From Sitta carolinensis (lineage: Eukaryota; Chordata; Aves; Passeriformes; Sittidae), in contig JAVUNC010000019.1 in assembly GCA_032173965.1 (NCBI GenBank), forward strand, positions 17,166,234 to 17,230,233: a DNA stretch of 64,000 bases, given 5' to 3'. The translations under genes and the position numbers were made by a program. The notes beneath the pieces were generated by a model. The model made no database searches. It was not told where the DNA came from and saw only the letters and a list, made by a program, of their open reading frames with translations. Positions 13,138 to 25,600 of the stretch are shown here, piece by piece. Position 1 is the stretch's first letter. Each line of letters begins with the position of its first letter.

Positions 13138-16100
13138 CAGGATCTAACACACTAGGCAAAAGGAAAACCTGACAAACTCCCTGTCACTGCAGGAAATCAC
13201 ACTGCTGTGGTGTCAGGACCCTGCCTCCCACAGGCTGGGCTGTCCAGCAAGGGCCTCGTGCCACATCGCTCACTCTCGGGTGAGGCTCCTGAGAAAGCCC
13301 AGCTCCTTCCTGGAGTGGAGCCTTGCCAGGGACATCAGTCTGTTGCTGCTGACACACTCCACACATGATATGGTGGTTTCCTGCTCGAGGCATTACATAA
13401 TTTGAGCCTCTGGCATATCTTTCTGGAACATTTCGTGGGCTCACCCACAGGAGCAGCAGCATCTTCAGCTACCAGATAGGTCTGCACCTTTCCTGCACTG
13501 ATTCTGACCTGGCACTGACTACAGGCACAGATGGCTGTTCATTCCAAGTAAATAAAAACTTGACAGTATGATTCCCCAAACAGACAAAAGAAACAGGTAA
13601 CCACACAGTTAAACATAATTTATGGTCATAGGAACACCATGATGGAAATAACTATCATAAACCAGAGAATTCTATCAAGGGCTGTTGCATTCAGCTTCAG
13701 TAAGTCAGAAACTTATTAATCAAAGAGAGCACACAGCCTGCTACTACTACCACACACAACCACCCTTAAGTCCTAAATCTGTCTCCAGCCATGAAATCCT
13801 GAGTCAAGAGGGTTCTTGACTCGGAATCAATGTGCATATAACTCAATTGAAAGGTACAATCACTCCTTGATGTCTGCTGAGCAAGATTCAGGATGCTGCC
13901 CTCCTGAAACAGGCAGACTGTTTTCACAGAGATGTCAAGTACTTGGAGCCCAGAGATTCCATTTCATGAAAAGCATATCAATTGATAATAAAGTACACCC
14001 TCCAAAATGATGTGCAGATAATAAAACCTTTTTAGATCTTTCTCTACAGAGAATGAGTTATATTTATATGATAAACCCTACATAATTTAAGCCAAGCAAT
14101 AAACAACAGCATTTGTGCAATACAGTACAGTTACTACAAACTCTTATCAATATGCAAATGTAATAGTACCAAGAAACACAATCTGTAATTTGACTCAGAG
14201 AATTTCAGTGTCTTGGCTATAATTATATACTATCCTACAGCTCCTAAATGGAATTTTACCTATGGTTTGGGAAAGTTGGGGTTTTTTTATTTTATTTTTT
14301 TTCCTAGGGAAAAAAAGATTTACTCAATTTTTAGTCACCTACAGTAATTCTCTGGAACCAAAATCATCATGCTGCAGTTTAAGAGGTTTTCAATCTATGA
14401 AATTACTTGCTGCTGATGAAAGCATTAACAATCCAAGACTTCATTTACAACATTACAAAGAATCCAGGTCAATTATGGGTAAATGCTCTTACTCGGCATG
14501 GCCAATGAAATTAATTATTACCATAAAAACCTGTACTCCAACCAAGAGTAAAGTTTAAGGGTGTCTCACCATAATTCAAAGAGAACATGAAAGGAAGGAG
14601 CAGGCCTAGAGTCCAACATGGAAAGCAAGCAGCAAATGCAGGCTCTGGAGAACATGCAGCAGGTGACAAGATGGGAAGAGGATGGATACTCCTTTCAGGC
14701 CAGCAAGCCGGCAGCTGCCAGCACTTCATATCACTAAGATAAAATCTGATGCCTCCAGGGAAAGCTCAGCATCATCACATAAATCCTACTGCAGCCTAAT
14801 AGTTCTTTTTGGGATGTACTCTGTGTTCCAGAAACTGGGAGCCTGCTCCTGCCAGTCTCGCTCTGAAATGTAGGCCAGCAGCTCTAACGTAGCGTGTTGT
14901 GATCTATGCTTTTTCATCCCAATCCTCCACAACAGCAAGAGAAAGGGATTAAGCAGCATTATTTCTGCCCCTGAATATTTACTGAGATAATTACATACCA
15001 TACTATAATACAAGATTATTTTGCACAGTGCAAAATAACCCAGAACGGGCCCATCATTTTATGGAAACCTCTTGGTCCCATCACTCTCGGGAGAGTACGT
15101 GGCTGATCACGTTGGGCATGTTCCTCCAGGAAAGTTGAACAGCAAACTCTTCCAATTGTACCAAATAGATGCACTCAGCTTCTTCATAAAATCCCCTTTT
15201 TTTGGCAATCATATTTTTAAAATTATTTCATACAACATTATTAATGACTAAAGCCATCTGTGCTTCTAAAGAACGCTCCTTTCCGTCCTTTCTTTCCTTC
15301 CTACTGGGCTGCACAGTAAAGATTTTTTATTTACAACCACTTTTATGCCAGCAGATGTTACACCACACAAAACTGCTTTGCTGCAAGTTCAAGAAGAAAG
15401 TGGTGGGAAGAAGTTTACATAATCAGAGATCATCAACAAAAGCAAGAGAGCCTGGCAAACCACAGGCCGTAGTCATTTAATTCACACAAATCTCTCTTCT
15501 CCCTTCTCACTCTGCTTTCCAATCTGTTTTAATTCCATAGGAGGATCTGACTGGTAGTCACTCCATAATGCATTGCAAGGTTTAAATGCCAGCAGCTTTT
15601 CTTGTCTTGACAAAATGCACAGAGCTGAAATTTAATTACAACTGGCTCAAACGCACTTTTGTTTTGCTCCTACCCACCTGGAACACATAGCCCGTTTAAA
15701 GTAAACATGTTTAGTCACTGGATAATAGGAAGTATAAAAGAAAAGTTACACTGTAATAAACAGAGATACATTTCAAAACAATTTTGATTCCTTATCGCTG
15801 AACCTGGCTGCAACCAGCTAGCTGAAAGTGGCATTTCTGTGATGGAAATAGCGTGGTATTTCGATGCAAGAAAGTAAACATATTCTCCCAGATAGTAGCA
15901 AAGGAGTTGAAATCCACCCAAGAAAACCATTTGCATTATCGGTGTGCATTATTCTGCCCTAACGTTTTGACACTGAGTTTAAACATTAAGCTGGGAGTAC
16001 AATGCCTCTTTTTTAAACTAATGTAATTTCTTGGGGCAAAATCTGATATGGCCAGCCAGATTTCCTGAGTGCTAGTTTCTCTTAAGGAAAAAAAAAAATT

Positions 16101-19100
16101 TAAAAAAGGAATGAAAAAGGAGGCATCAGCTTCATTTTGATTTGTCCAGTAAACAGATCAAAGCATTGCAGTTCTGCAGAGGAGTTTTACAAAGCCTCCT
16201 TGTGCAAACATCCTGGCCTGATGCTGCCAGCTGCACTGAAGCAAATCTCATCTGATGGCAGCCAGTGCTGCCATTTGTGCTACATTGTCCAATGCAAAAA
16301 TTTACACTTTAAAGGGAAGTCAAAAACTTTGAAGTCCCACTTGATCAAAAATTATTAAAACATGCAGTTTGAATTTTCAGGATGATCATAACCACATGTA
16401 GCTGCAAATGTTTCACACTACTATTCTGTTGCTTATATACCAAAACTGTGTTCAGCTCTAGGCTCCTCCTATTCCAGTGGAATAAATTCTTTGGGTGAAG
16501 GAGCATTTTTAACAAATATGTACAACGCCTAAAAGAGAGATTCCAGAACCACTATTAGATCACTGAGAGCTGCAAGACTGCAAAGTGTAAATAATTTTTA
16601 GCATAGCTGAAACATCTTTCTAGATCTATGCTTTGTAAGATTGCAATTTCTGCCCAGCCCCTTCTATTTCTTTTCTCATCCAACTGTGCAGTTGAGCTTG
16701 TTCAGGGTTTGCTGTTTGGTACACAAAGAAAGAGGGAGGAAACAGAAATGGCATAACCCATATACATTAGTTTTAAAATGTTCAGTGGTAGGCCTGATGT
16801 CTGCAGCTCCTTTGATTCTTTGCAAAAGGAAGTTCTTTTTTATACATGCATATGGTTTTTACTTGAGTGTCCCTTTAAGCCAGCTTTGCTGATTCAGACT
16901 ATGTCCATACCATTGCCAAAGCAATAAAAAAAAGGTGTTCCTGAGTTATGTTCTGACTTAAAAGATTTGCACAGGGAATCCTCAAACTTAGAAACAACAC
17001 CAAGAAGCACATTGTCATTTCTGCTGTAAGACTGCTGTCAATGTCCGTACATGCAAAAAGATTGCTTGACAAATATCCTATAACAGACTGTGCTTCTAAA
17101 ACCGAAACTTTGCTCTTTCTGGGCTACAAATCAAAACTGGATCTGTTGCATAACAAAAGTATTAATGGCCTCTGATACTGCATGGCATGTCAGTGTGGGC
17201 AGCAGAAGCAATGCCTTGCTCCATACATTAATCTGCACCCCTGGGAGTTTGTCCTGGTAGAGCATGTCCACGTCACTGATTTGCTACATTTTGATTTCCA
17301 AGTCAAGGTCAAGAAGCAGTTTACCAGGATCCCTGTTGCTAACACACATGGGCTACAGGCTTTGGGGAAGTCCTCTCATCATGTTAAAAAAGGTCTCAAC
17401 AATTGGAATATAAAGAGATGAAATAGCCTGAAAGATGCTTTATACCCTTAGGTACTTCAGCACGTTGAACTGAACAACATGGATGCCATTTCTTTTTAAC
17501 CTGCATATATCAGTTTTGTATATATATTCTCAGTAAAATTGCTGTATTGCAGTGTATTCTCTCATCTGAGGTATCAGCAAACGGGCACCAAGCAGGTTAA
17601 ATAAAAAAATAATACAGACTGCATTGGAATAAATGCCATAAAATAAATAATGCAAGGATAGTCCCTGCCCCAGAAACCTTGCAATTTAGGCCATGAACAA
17701 AGAATCCTTAAGGGATCATACCAAACCTACCTCACATTCCTGAACTGACAATTTACATTGTGCTGTACTTCAGTTCATACTTTCAGGGCTGGAACTAAGC
17801 ACTTGTTCTGATATGCACCACTGCAATCTGCTCTGGATCTTGTGGTCCACAAGAGTGAGCCTTCCTGCCAGGCATTATCATGACATTTAAGATAGATATT
17901 GAAAAATACCTAATCAGAACATTGTGAGGGAGTTTGTGTGTCATACTGTATTTAACCCAAGTCTTGCTTTAGAACAAAGAAATCTAATTTTTCAAGTGTG
18001 ACCAGCTATGCCCATACCCAAAAGACAGGGGGAGAGGGAAAGGGGTCTAGGTGGTGGAATTACCAAAACAACACCAAGCACCAAATAGCTTTCTGTCTGG
18101 GCCCCTCTCCTCCTGTGTCACAAAGGGTTACCTGTCCTAACCCAGGAATATCACCATTCCTCCTACAGGATCAGAAATGCTCTGTGAAATTGAGCTAAAA
18201 ATTAGTTTTGAAATTATATCTGTCTTAACATGGTCATCTAAAATTCCACCAGTACCTCTCCATCCTTAAAAAGTGAAAGCTTTTGAAATCTGATCTTACA
18301 AATGAGAAGGCTTGAGCCATCTTTGTGGATATACACTTCTTTTTGGAAGGGATAAATGGAGCCCCATTGGATGTGTAGACTGTAGGGAACAAATAAAGTT
18401 CTGAAACTAAGTTCTCAAATGAACTATTTCACCTGCAGAAACTACAGACTGATTTAATCAATCTCCAGCTCTGAAGGGCTGGGTTTGTACACTTGCAGTG
18501 TGCTGTACTCAGGTCAGTTTTTTTCTTTATACATGGCAAATTCCCCTGCCAAGTCCTGACACTATTTGGATTCTCGTTACCTTTCTTTTGTCAGCCCAAA
18601 TTTCAAGATCAAAAAAATAAAAAAGACAAAACCAGGCACTGCCAAACAATAAAACAGAAGCTATTATCTATCAGATAGAATAGCTTTCTTCCCATTATTT
18701 TCCCTTTGAAAGGGGAAAGGAATGAAGCATTAAGTGGACAAACACCGTTTCAGCCTATGAATCATCCCTGATAAAACTGCAGATGCACAAACCCAGTCAC
18801 AACACTATCACAATAAGAGAGAACAGATAAATTTCAAAAACCAACCAAAAGGCTCCTTAGATGAGGCAGGATGATTTTGAATTGAATTTTGAGATGCAAG
18901 GCTCAAATGGACTCGGGTTGCTTGCTTGCAGCACCCACCCTCTGCCAATAGACGGTGCTGGAAAAGAAGAGCCAAATCTTGTTAAAATTGTTTTTTCAAT
19001 CACTAGAGAAGTGCTAATTACCAGCTGGACTGAAGACCACTGAGATAAGCAAAACATTCCCTGCCAAAGCCCTTTAGACAACATTCTTTAATTTCTAAAA

Positions 19101-19734
19101 CCCAAGATGTGATGATAGCAGGAAGAGATGGAAGGAAGGAAAGGATTAATCCACTTTCAGTCATGTTTAAATAAGACTTCCTTTAAATGATTTAAAATTA
19201 ACTGAGAAGCATTATCCTTTCATCAACTTCTACAAAAAGAAAGGCAGCCAGAAATTTATTTGTGTAATAAATGTGATATTCATTGTACAGAAGCACTTTT
19301 TAATTGAAACTATAGGTTGGTTTTTCAGTAACTGAAGGATTTCAGGTAATGGTTTATGAAATCAAGAAATATCACCAGAAAAGTGCTTATAATTTAAATT
19401 ATCAATCACTTTTTAAGGAAGAGATGTAGCTCACCTGGAAAAATACCATTAGTCTACCATTTTGAAATTTTTAATATATAGTTTTATAGCTCCTAAGAAG
19501 AAAAGTAAAAAACAAACACAAAACCAACACCTCACTCTGATAATTACTTCCACTAATGCTTTGAAGAAATGCTTCCACAGATCTTTCAAATGAACCAGCT
19601 GAAGCAACACCTTCAAGATCCAAGTTTTGGTTAAAATTTCAAATCATACATGAAGGTCTTCAGGAGCATTTAAATGTTGCTAAAGGTTCAGGCTACTCTT
19701 TGAGATGCATCCCTTCACTGAGGGAATTGACAGG

Positions 19735-19999
19735 AGGTTGTAACCAGGTGAGGGTCAGCCTCTTCTCCCAGGAGAAGTGGCAGGACAAGGGCACCTGCTC
19801 TCAGGCTGCACCAGGGAGGTTTAGGCACAGCAAGGCTCATCAGACATTGCAGTGAGCTGCCCAGGGACGTGGTGGGGTCACCATCCCTGCAGGTGCTTAA
19901 GGAAAGCCTGGACGTGGCACTCAGTGCCAGCCTGATGTTGCATCACAGAGTGGATTCGGTGATTTCAGAGGTCTTTCTCACCCTAACTGATTCTGTGAA
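19735..19999 (+). mobile_element. CR1 LINE, truncated 3' end
   Basis: This plus-strand copy carries successive CR1 landmarks: CAGCCTCTTCTCCCAGG, then CACCAGGGAGGTTTAGG, then CTGCCCAGGGACGTGGTG, then TCACCATCCCTGCAGGTG. It ends in the diagnostic TGATTCTGTGA tail. It is about 265 bp and 5'-truncated. It keeps the last codons of the reverse-transcriptase ORF in degraded form and most of the 3' UTR. It lies opposite to the copy at 5.6 kb. The match to the avian consensus is close enough that the family is not in doubt, but age and subfamily need alignment. Confidence 0.93.
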
Positions 20000-22253
20000 A
20001 ATTAAATCATTCATAAACCAACCCCCCAAAAAGACTAGGAAAAAACAATGTCTCATATCTTCTTCTGTAAAGAAAACAGCTGCACTTAAAAACAAGAATG
20101 AAAATACTCAGCAAACATTCTGACACTGAACTACAGTGGGGATGGAGCCAATTCCTTAAAACCAAATAATCTAACTCTTAACACAGCAATGCAATTTCCT
20201 CTGCCATTTCTGCCTGTGAGGATCAAAAACTGTTTTCCAGTTTTCAAAAGCCTCTAAGTATTGAACATTGCTCAGCACCTGAATCATGGAAAACCGCTCA
20301 CGGAATCAATCATTTGATGATTCAAAATTACCTGAAAAACTACCTGCATGTTTTTCCACATAATTTCAGATCAATTAAATTGATGTTTTTAATGTGTCAG
20401 GTATCTGAGAGCTGCACTTAGATCTTTGTTTTCACAATATTATTATTCAGTCGTTCTACTGTGGGGAGGGGAGGTGGTTATTCCAGATTAAAGTGAGCAG
20501 TGTCTTTTCAAGGGTAAATTAAAAATTAAAGCAGGATGAGATCAGGGAAGATTACCAGGCACTGTTTATAAACTGAGCATAACTAAATCAAAGGTATATA
20601 AATCAGAGCAAGCATTTCTTGGCAGATTGATTCAGTTTTGAAAACTGAAGTGCCACAGACTTCATTTAAGAAAACATCCCCAACAATAAAGCTCACTTCT
20701 TTTTCCAGAAGTAACCTATTTCACTTCAATTCACTGCTACTCATGTAAAGTATTGCCTTCACCTCATGTGTTTGAAAATACAAGAAGCATTTAAAAAATA
20801 AATACATGTGTTTATATAGCAAATAATTACTGCAAACATATACTTTTGATTTCCCCACATCTGGAAATGCAGTTAGGTTACATGAGAGTTTTAGTTTATC
20901 ACAGGAAAGCTGTAAGAAACTAACACAGAGGAATCCACCCAAAACAAACAAATGAAAAAATCATTACAAATAAGAAGAACAAAGTTTTTAAAACCTTAAA
21001 TAAAAGCCCTGAATAAATCAACTGGTAGACTGTCACTATAGTCAAAACCCAGAGATCATCTTTCATCTGAGTCTGCAATCCAAAGATTTAGCACTGAAAA
21101 TGAAGATGCAGCAGTGTAAGTTTTTCTACATGATTCAGACTACCAGATAAAGGTCTAAGCAAGCTGTGATTCTTCTCTCCACACAAGGACCACAGTTCTG
21201 CAGTACAAACTTCATTAGTAAGAATTCTTCCAAATGAACTCAACCAGGCCAGCAAAGCTGAAGATTTATCCCTTCCATACCCAGCAAAGGGAAACACACA
21301 ATAGGAACAACACCCAGCCTTTCTCCACAGTAATGATCACCCGGCTCTCTAGAGAGATAAAAGCAAAATGCAGAGGACTGATCCTGCTGTTACCCTTTCC
21401 CATCCCTCCAAGCCCTGCTGGATCCAGACATCTCTGTGATCATCATTAGCAGCTGAGGTCAGGGGAGTGCTTTTGGAGGTTCTCTCTCCCTAGCATACCA
21501 TCCATCCACAAAAGCACCCATACAGGTTACAGAGCCCACCAGCACCATGCCAACTTAAGTCTCCCAATTAAGTACCACATGCTTCTTCCAAGGTGCCATT
21601 CTTCATTAATTCCATGACTGAAGAGATGGTATTACTCCCATAAAAGCAGTGCAAATACTTCTGTTACCTGATGGAAAGACTAATTTAAGACATTTTCTTG
21701 TATAAAAACACATAGATGAAATGGCACACCAACTATTTTTATATGGTTCTTCTAGTTAAGCTCATGCTCTCACTAGGATATTTCAAAGGAGACCATTTTA
21801 TCAACATCTGTTTACCAGGCTTGGCACACATGCCAATTCCAGCACTTTCTCAGTTTGTAAAGAAAAACAAACAAAAAATTAAAAGCAGCAGTGCCAAACA
21901 CACACAGTAATTTAGGATGCACCCAAATAGACAGGAATCTTCTTGAGAAAAGCAAAATTATACCAGTGACGTGTGAATGCAGAAAAGCAGCAACCTGTAC
22001 AACTGAAAAAGAACTTTTCCCAGTTTGTCCTCACCTGGGCCAAGGTCTTCTCAGAAGTTATTTCTCTTCCCAGCCACCTGGTACAGTCACAGGTCATCAA
22101 AAATCTACTCTGTATTTCATAGCCAAACCTGAGAGCATCAGCAAAAAGAACAGCCAGACTCTGCTACACACTGCCAGATTTGAAGGGCTTGGGGAAAAAG
22201 GCAATGAATCTCTCTATCAGTTCAGTCGCAGCAGAGAGATTCCAGGACCTTCC
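20000..22253. other. Non-coding sequence, probably intron
   Basis: AT-rich unique DNA. No recognised repeat, RNA gene or exon. Reading frames here are short and overlap on both strands, as expected by chance. Confidence 0.4.
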
Positions 22254-22660
22254 TCATGGCAAACGCAGATGCACAGCGGGGGCTGCTCCTGCCAGCCCCA
22301 GACCGAGCAGGGGAGGCTGCCAGGGTCCCCGAGCCCCAGCTGCTGTGCCTGGGGGAATGTGGCCCCGGCGGCACCCCCGGGACAGCGAGCCGCAGCTGAG
22401 CCTCCTCCGCCCGGGCTGCCCTATTTGAGCCCTCTGTTGTTCTCGCAGGTCACATCGCTCCCCGCCCCCCGAAGCCCCCACCTTCTCCTCCAGCGCGGGG
22501 ATTCTCCAATCAAAGCAGATAAGCGCATCATGTGAGGGACGGCAGACACGCTGAGGGGAATTTCCGAGAGCTCCACCGCACCTGCAGCATCCACGGATAC
22601 AGGAGATTTCCAGTGTGAAAACGACAAGCCAGGCAGGGGTGCCAAAGTATCCACGTTACC
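22254..22660. promoter_or_regulatory. Small GC-rich/CpG-enriched patch, possible secondary promoter
   Basis: About 400 bp with clearly more G+C and roughly twenty CpG dinucleotides, in contrast to depleted flanks. It contains a CCAAT element directly followed by a GATA-like site (CCAATCAAAGCAGATAAG, near 22508). A minus-strand splice donor lies at its edge (GTTGCAG then GTAACG, exon side at 22660). This is compatible with an alternative first exon of the minus-strand gene, or with a GC-rich enhancer. There is no TATA box and no coding region I can support; the 214-codon plus-strand frame that crosses it looks random. Confidence 0.3.
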
Positions 22661-25600
22661 TGCAACTCACAGCTCCTATGCCAGACTGCAGCACCTCATT
22701 TGCAATCTGCTCTGATATACCTGCAACCACATTCCATCTTCCCTTGTCATTTCATGTATGACAACTATTCCCAAGCATATTTTGCTAGGAAAGCAGTACA
22801 CAAATAACACAGGCTGAAAGACCAGAAAGCAATAATTACTCAGTCTATTCTTTGCTGATGTCAGACGTGCAGTACAGCTCTCCAAATCCACCAGAGCACC
22901 CAATTAATCTGCACTAATCCTCAAGAACTATATCTGAAAAACAAATAGTAAAATCAAATCATCCAACAGCCTCTGCCTGCCTTGCAGTCACCACACCATG
23001 CTACCCAACCTCTCCTTTAACAGATCTGGGCTTCCTTCTCATCTCTGCAAGCAAACCTACAGAGAATTCATCAGCCTCTCTCCCCGCCTTCTCCAGAAAT
23101 GCTTTTCTTTCCATGATCACGGTCCTTCATAGAAAAAATTATACCAATTCTGTTGGGTCCAACAGATCACGTTAGCCTTGCCAAAGAAACCATGCCATGG
23201 CTCTATTTCCTACTTCCCAAAAAGGCATTCATATTCCATTTCAACTCACATTTCACTGAGAAGAATCCTGTACGAATTATCCTAATTTGTGTATTTCAAA
23301 ACAAACAGGCTCTCACTGCAGCTATCAGTTCCTTTCCTCCCTCTGTTTCCTTTCAGCAGTGGCAGCAGCAGTTTGATGGCAGAGATGGAGATCAAGCACC
23401 CCGGATCCAGCACACAGTCTCAGCTGAGAGGAGAGTACAGAACATCTGTACGTGCAACAAGTACAGCACATGCAGCAACGTCAACAGTGGACAGGCCCAA
23501 AAAAGAAAACCAAAAGGCAAATGTGAGAGGCATGGCAATTTTAGGCATGAAAAATTGATATGTTCGACAAGTAGAAAAATGGGAACAGAAATACCTGCAG
23601 AGTTTTGGAATGGTCTACAAGATCAAGGAGGAAAAAAACACTTCTTTGGTATGAGAAGTTCTTTCATCCGACCTATCTCGTTCAAGACCACAGCTTACAT
23701 CTCAGAGAACTCCCTTATTACTTGTTATTTTCCACATCATCAGTGTTCACAGGATCATGGAGACTCTAGATCATTGGAATCCAAGAGATGTTCCTTATTA
23801 ACCTTTCAAGTCCTTATTCTCTTTTGCCCCCTTTATTAGTCACTGACCTCCTGGCTGATTACTTCCAGTCTGCAGGAGTGTGTGTGCTCAGGCTGAGAGT
23901 AGAAATTGTTAGAAAAGGAAATTTATCTGTAGTTTCAAGAATAAAGATTCTGCTCTTTAATACCCTTTTCATACCTATTTCCTCCTTACTAAAGTGCACC
24001 CAGACATTTCTGAACCTGAATAGATATTCCCTCTTGGCTGGCATATTGCTAGACCAACTGCAGACATAAAATTACTTTTATGTAACTATTTGATAACTCG
24101 ATGGCATTTGTAAATTTTGTATCTTCATAATTTCAGATGGTGTTGCACATAAAAACAACAGAATACAAACACCAAGACCGGATTAAGACTTTTCAAGTAA
24201 ATGGTCTATTGGTACAACATCTGAGAAGGAACAATGTAGAGAATTTAATTTGAACAGTCCCTTTTAAATCCAGCTTCTGTAATGTTACACATCTGCTCAA
24301 GGTCTTCTAGGCTGCAAGGCTGGCTCACAAAGGAAGTTACAATTTGAGAGCTCCAAAGTCAACTGAACAGAACCAGTTTCTTCAGAATGGAAGGGCAAAA
24401 GCATGTCATTATTTCAGCAACACCAATTTCAACTACTCCACAAACAGACCTTACAATAGAGCACATTCCAAACAGGCTGTCTCACCTCGTTTGCCTCACG
24501 CTCCCAGTTACTGTTACTGGGAAAAGAACAGGCTCTTATTTTGAGGAAAGATCAACCAAGGGACTCATAGCTCTCCAGGTGTAGGGCCTCATGGTGGTAC
24601 AATTATACCTCCCATATAAAATGGAAAGCAAGGCCCTCATTTTGGGTGTATGACAGCTGCCAACCAACTTCTTAACCAGCCCTTTGATCCCTGGCTATGG
24701 CACAAAGAAAGGTGAGAGACCCAGTATGAGGAATCAGGAGCAATTATGGATTATAGAACAGATTTTTTATCAGGCAGTGTGGAGCAATTGCACAGCCAAG
24801 TTATGGATTCACCTGCATGGTGGTCATAAAACAGGGGAGAACAAGGGATGCTCCACACTGTGCCCATGGTCTGTCTGTCCTATGACCAGCCATCAGCCAC
24901 AGGTGGGACAGGATCACAACTGAGCTTAACAGCACTGACTGGCCATGGACAAGAACAGGAAACCACAGAGATCCAAGCGACAGCCCCATATGCCACAGAA
25001 ACCTACACTGAGCAATAGGCAAGCACCCTTAAAAGCTGGATACCTTGTAGTTCTCCCTTTGCATGAGCAGATACACTACATTAACCGAATCTTTCAGTGA
25101 CACCTGCACTGCCCCCCAGGAACAGGCTCTCCCCCACAGGAACACTGACTAGTGCTTCCTAGAACTCTGAAGGTGAAATGAAACATTATAACCATTCACA
25201 AACACTCTTTATCCAAAACTAGTCACAAGGGAAGCAGGACTATGACTTCATATTCGCCTAGGAGGTTCTTCAGGGGAAAGGGAGATGAAGGTTTTGTTTC
25301 ATTCTTCTCCAAAACCCAGGATTCTTTTGCTGTTGCACAGGTACAACTATAACAAGTACTTCTTCCAGTGGCTGATAGATAGAACGACTTATAAGGCAGA
25401 CGGACAGAAGAAGCCACAGCACTTCACTACCTCGCACAAGCTGATGTCGGCCTTCACAAGGAGGGGATGCAAGTATTGAATTCCCTCCAAGACCCCTACA
25501 GGGAAGGCATCAGCAGCCCATCACCCAGAAGTCTACTGGAGAGGCATCTCTAAATCCACACTGTGCTGGTCCATCTCTCTCTGTGACTCACAGGAGCTGC

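Larger units (their letters stand above)
9867..19734. other. Non-coding sequence, probably intron
   Basis: Mostly AT-rich unique sequence. Visible minor features are a TA-rich short-period stretch at about 10272-10335, a T/TG-rich tract at 13091-13137 and a small GC-richer patch at 13180-13520. A 75-codon minus-strand reading frame with a hydrophobic start at 11037-11264 is discussed in the findings. No exon pair here has both good splice sites and an open frame. Confidence 0.4.

Noticed and set aside
21891..22535. 214-codon plus-strand frame
   Set aside because: No domain, no splice support, and opposite-strand frames of similar quality. Its length comes from entering the GC-rich patch at 22.25 kb.
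23153..23839. 228-codon plus-strand frame
   Set aside because: It begins at a non-ATG codon. It shows no recognisable family and no upstream or downstream exon structure, and overlaps another frame on the same strand. An acceptor-like CTGTTTCCTTTCAG at 23342-23355 has no matching donor.
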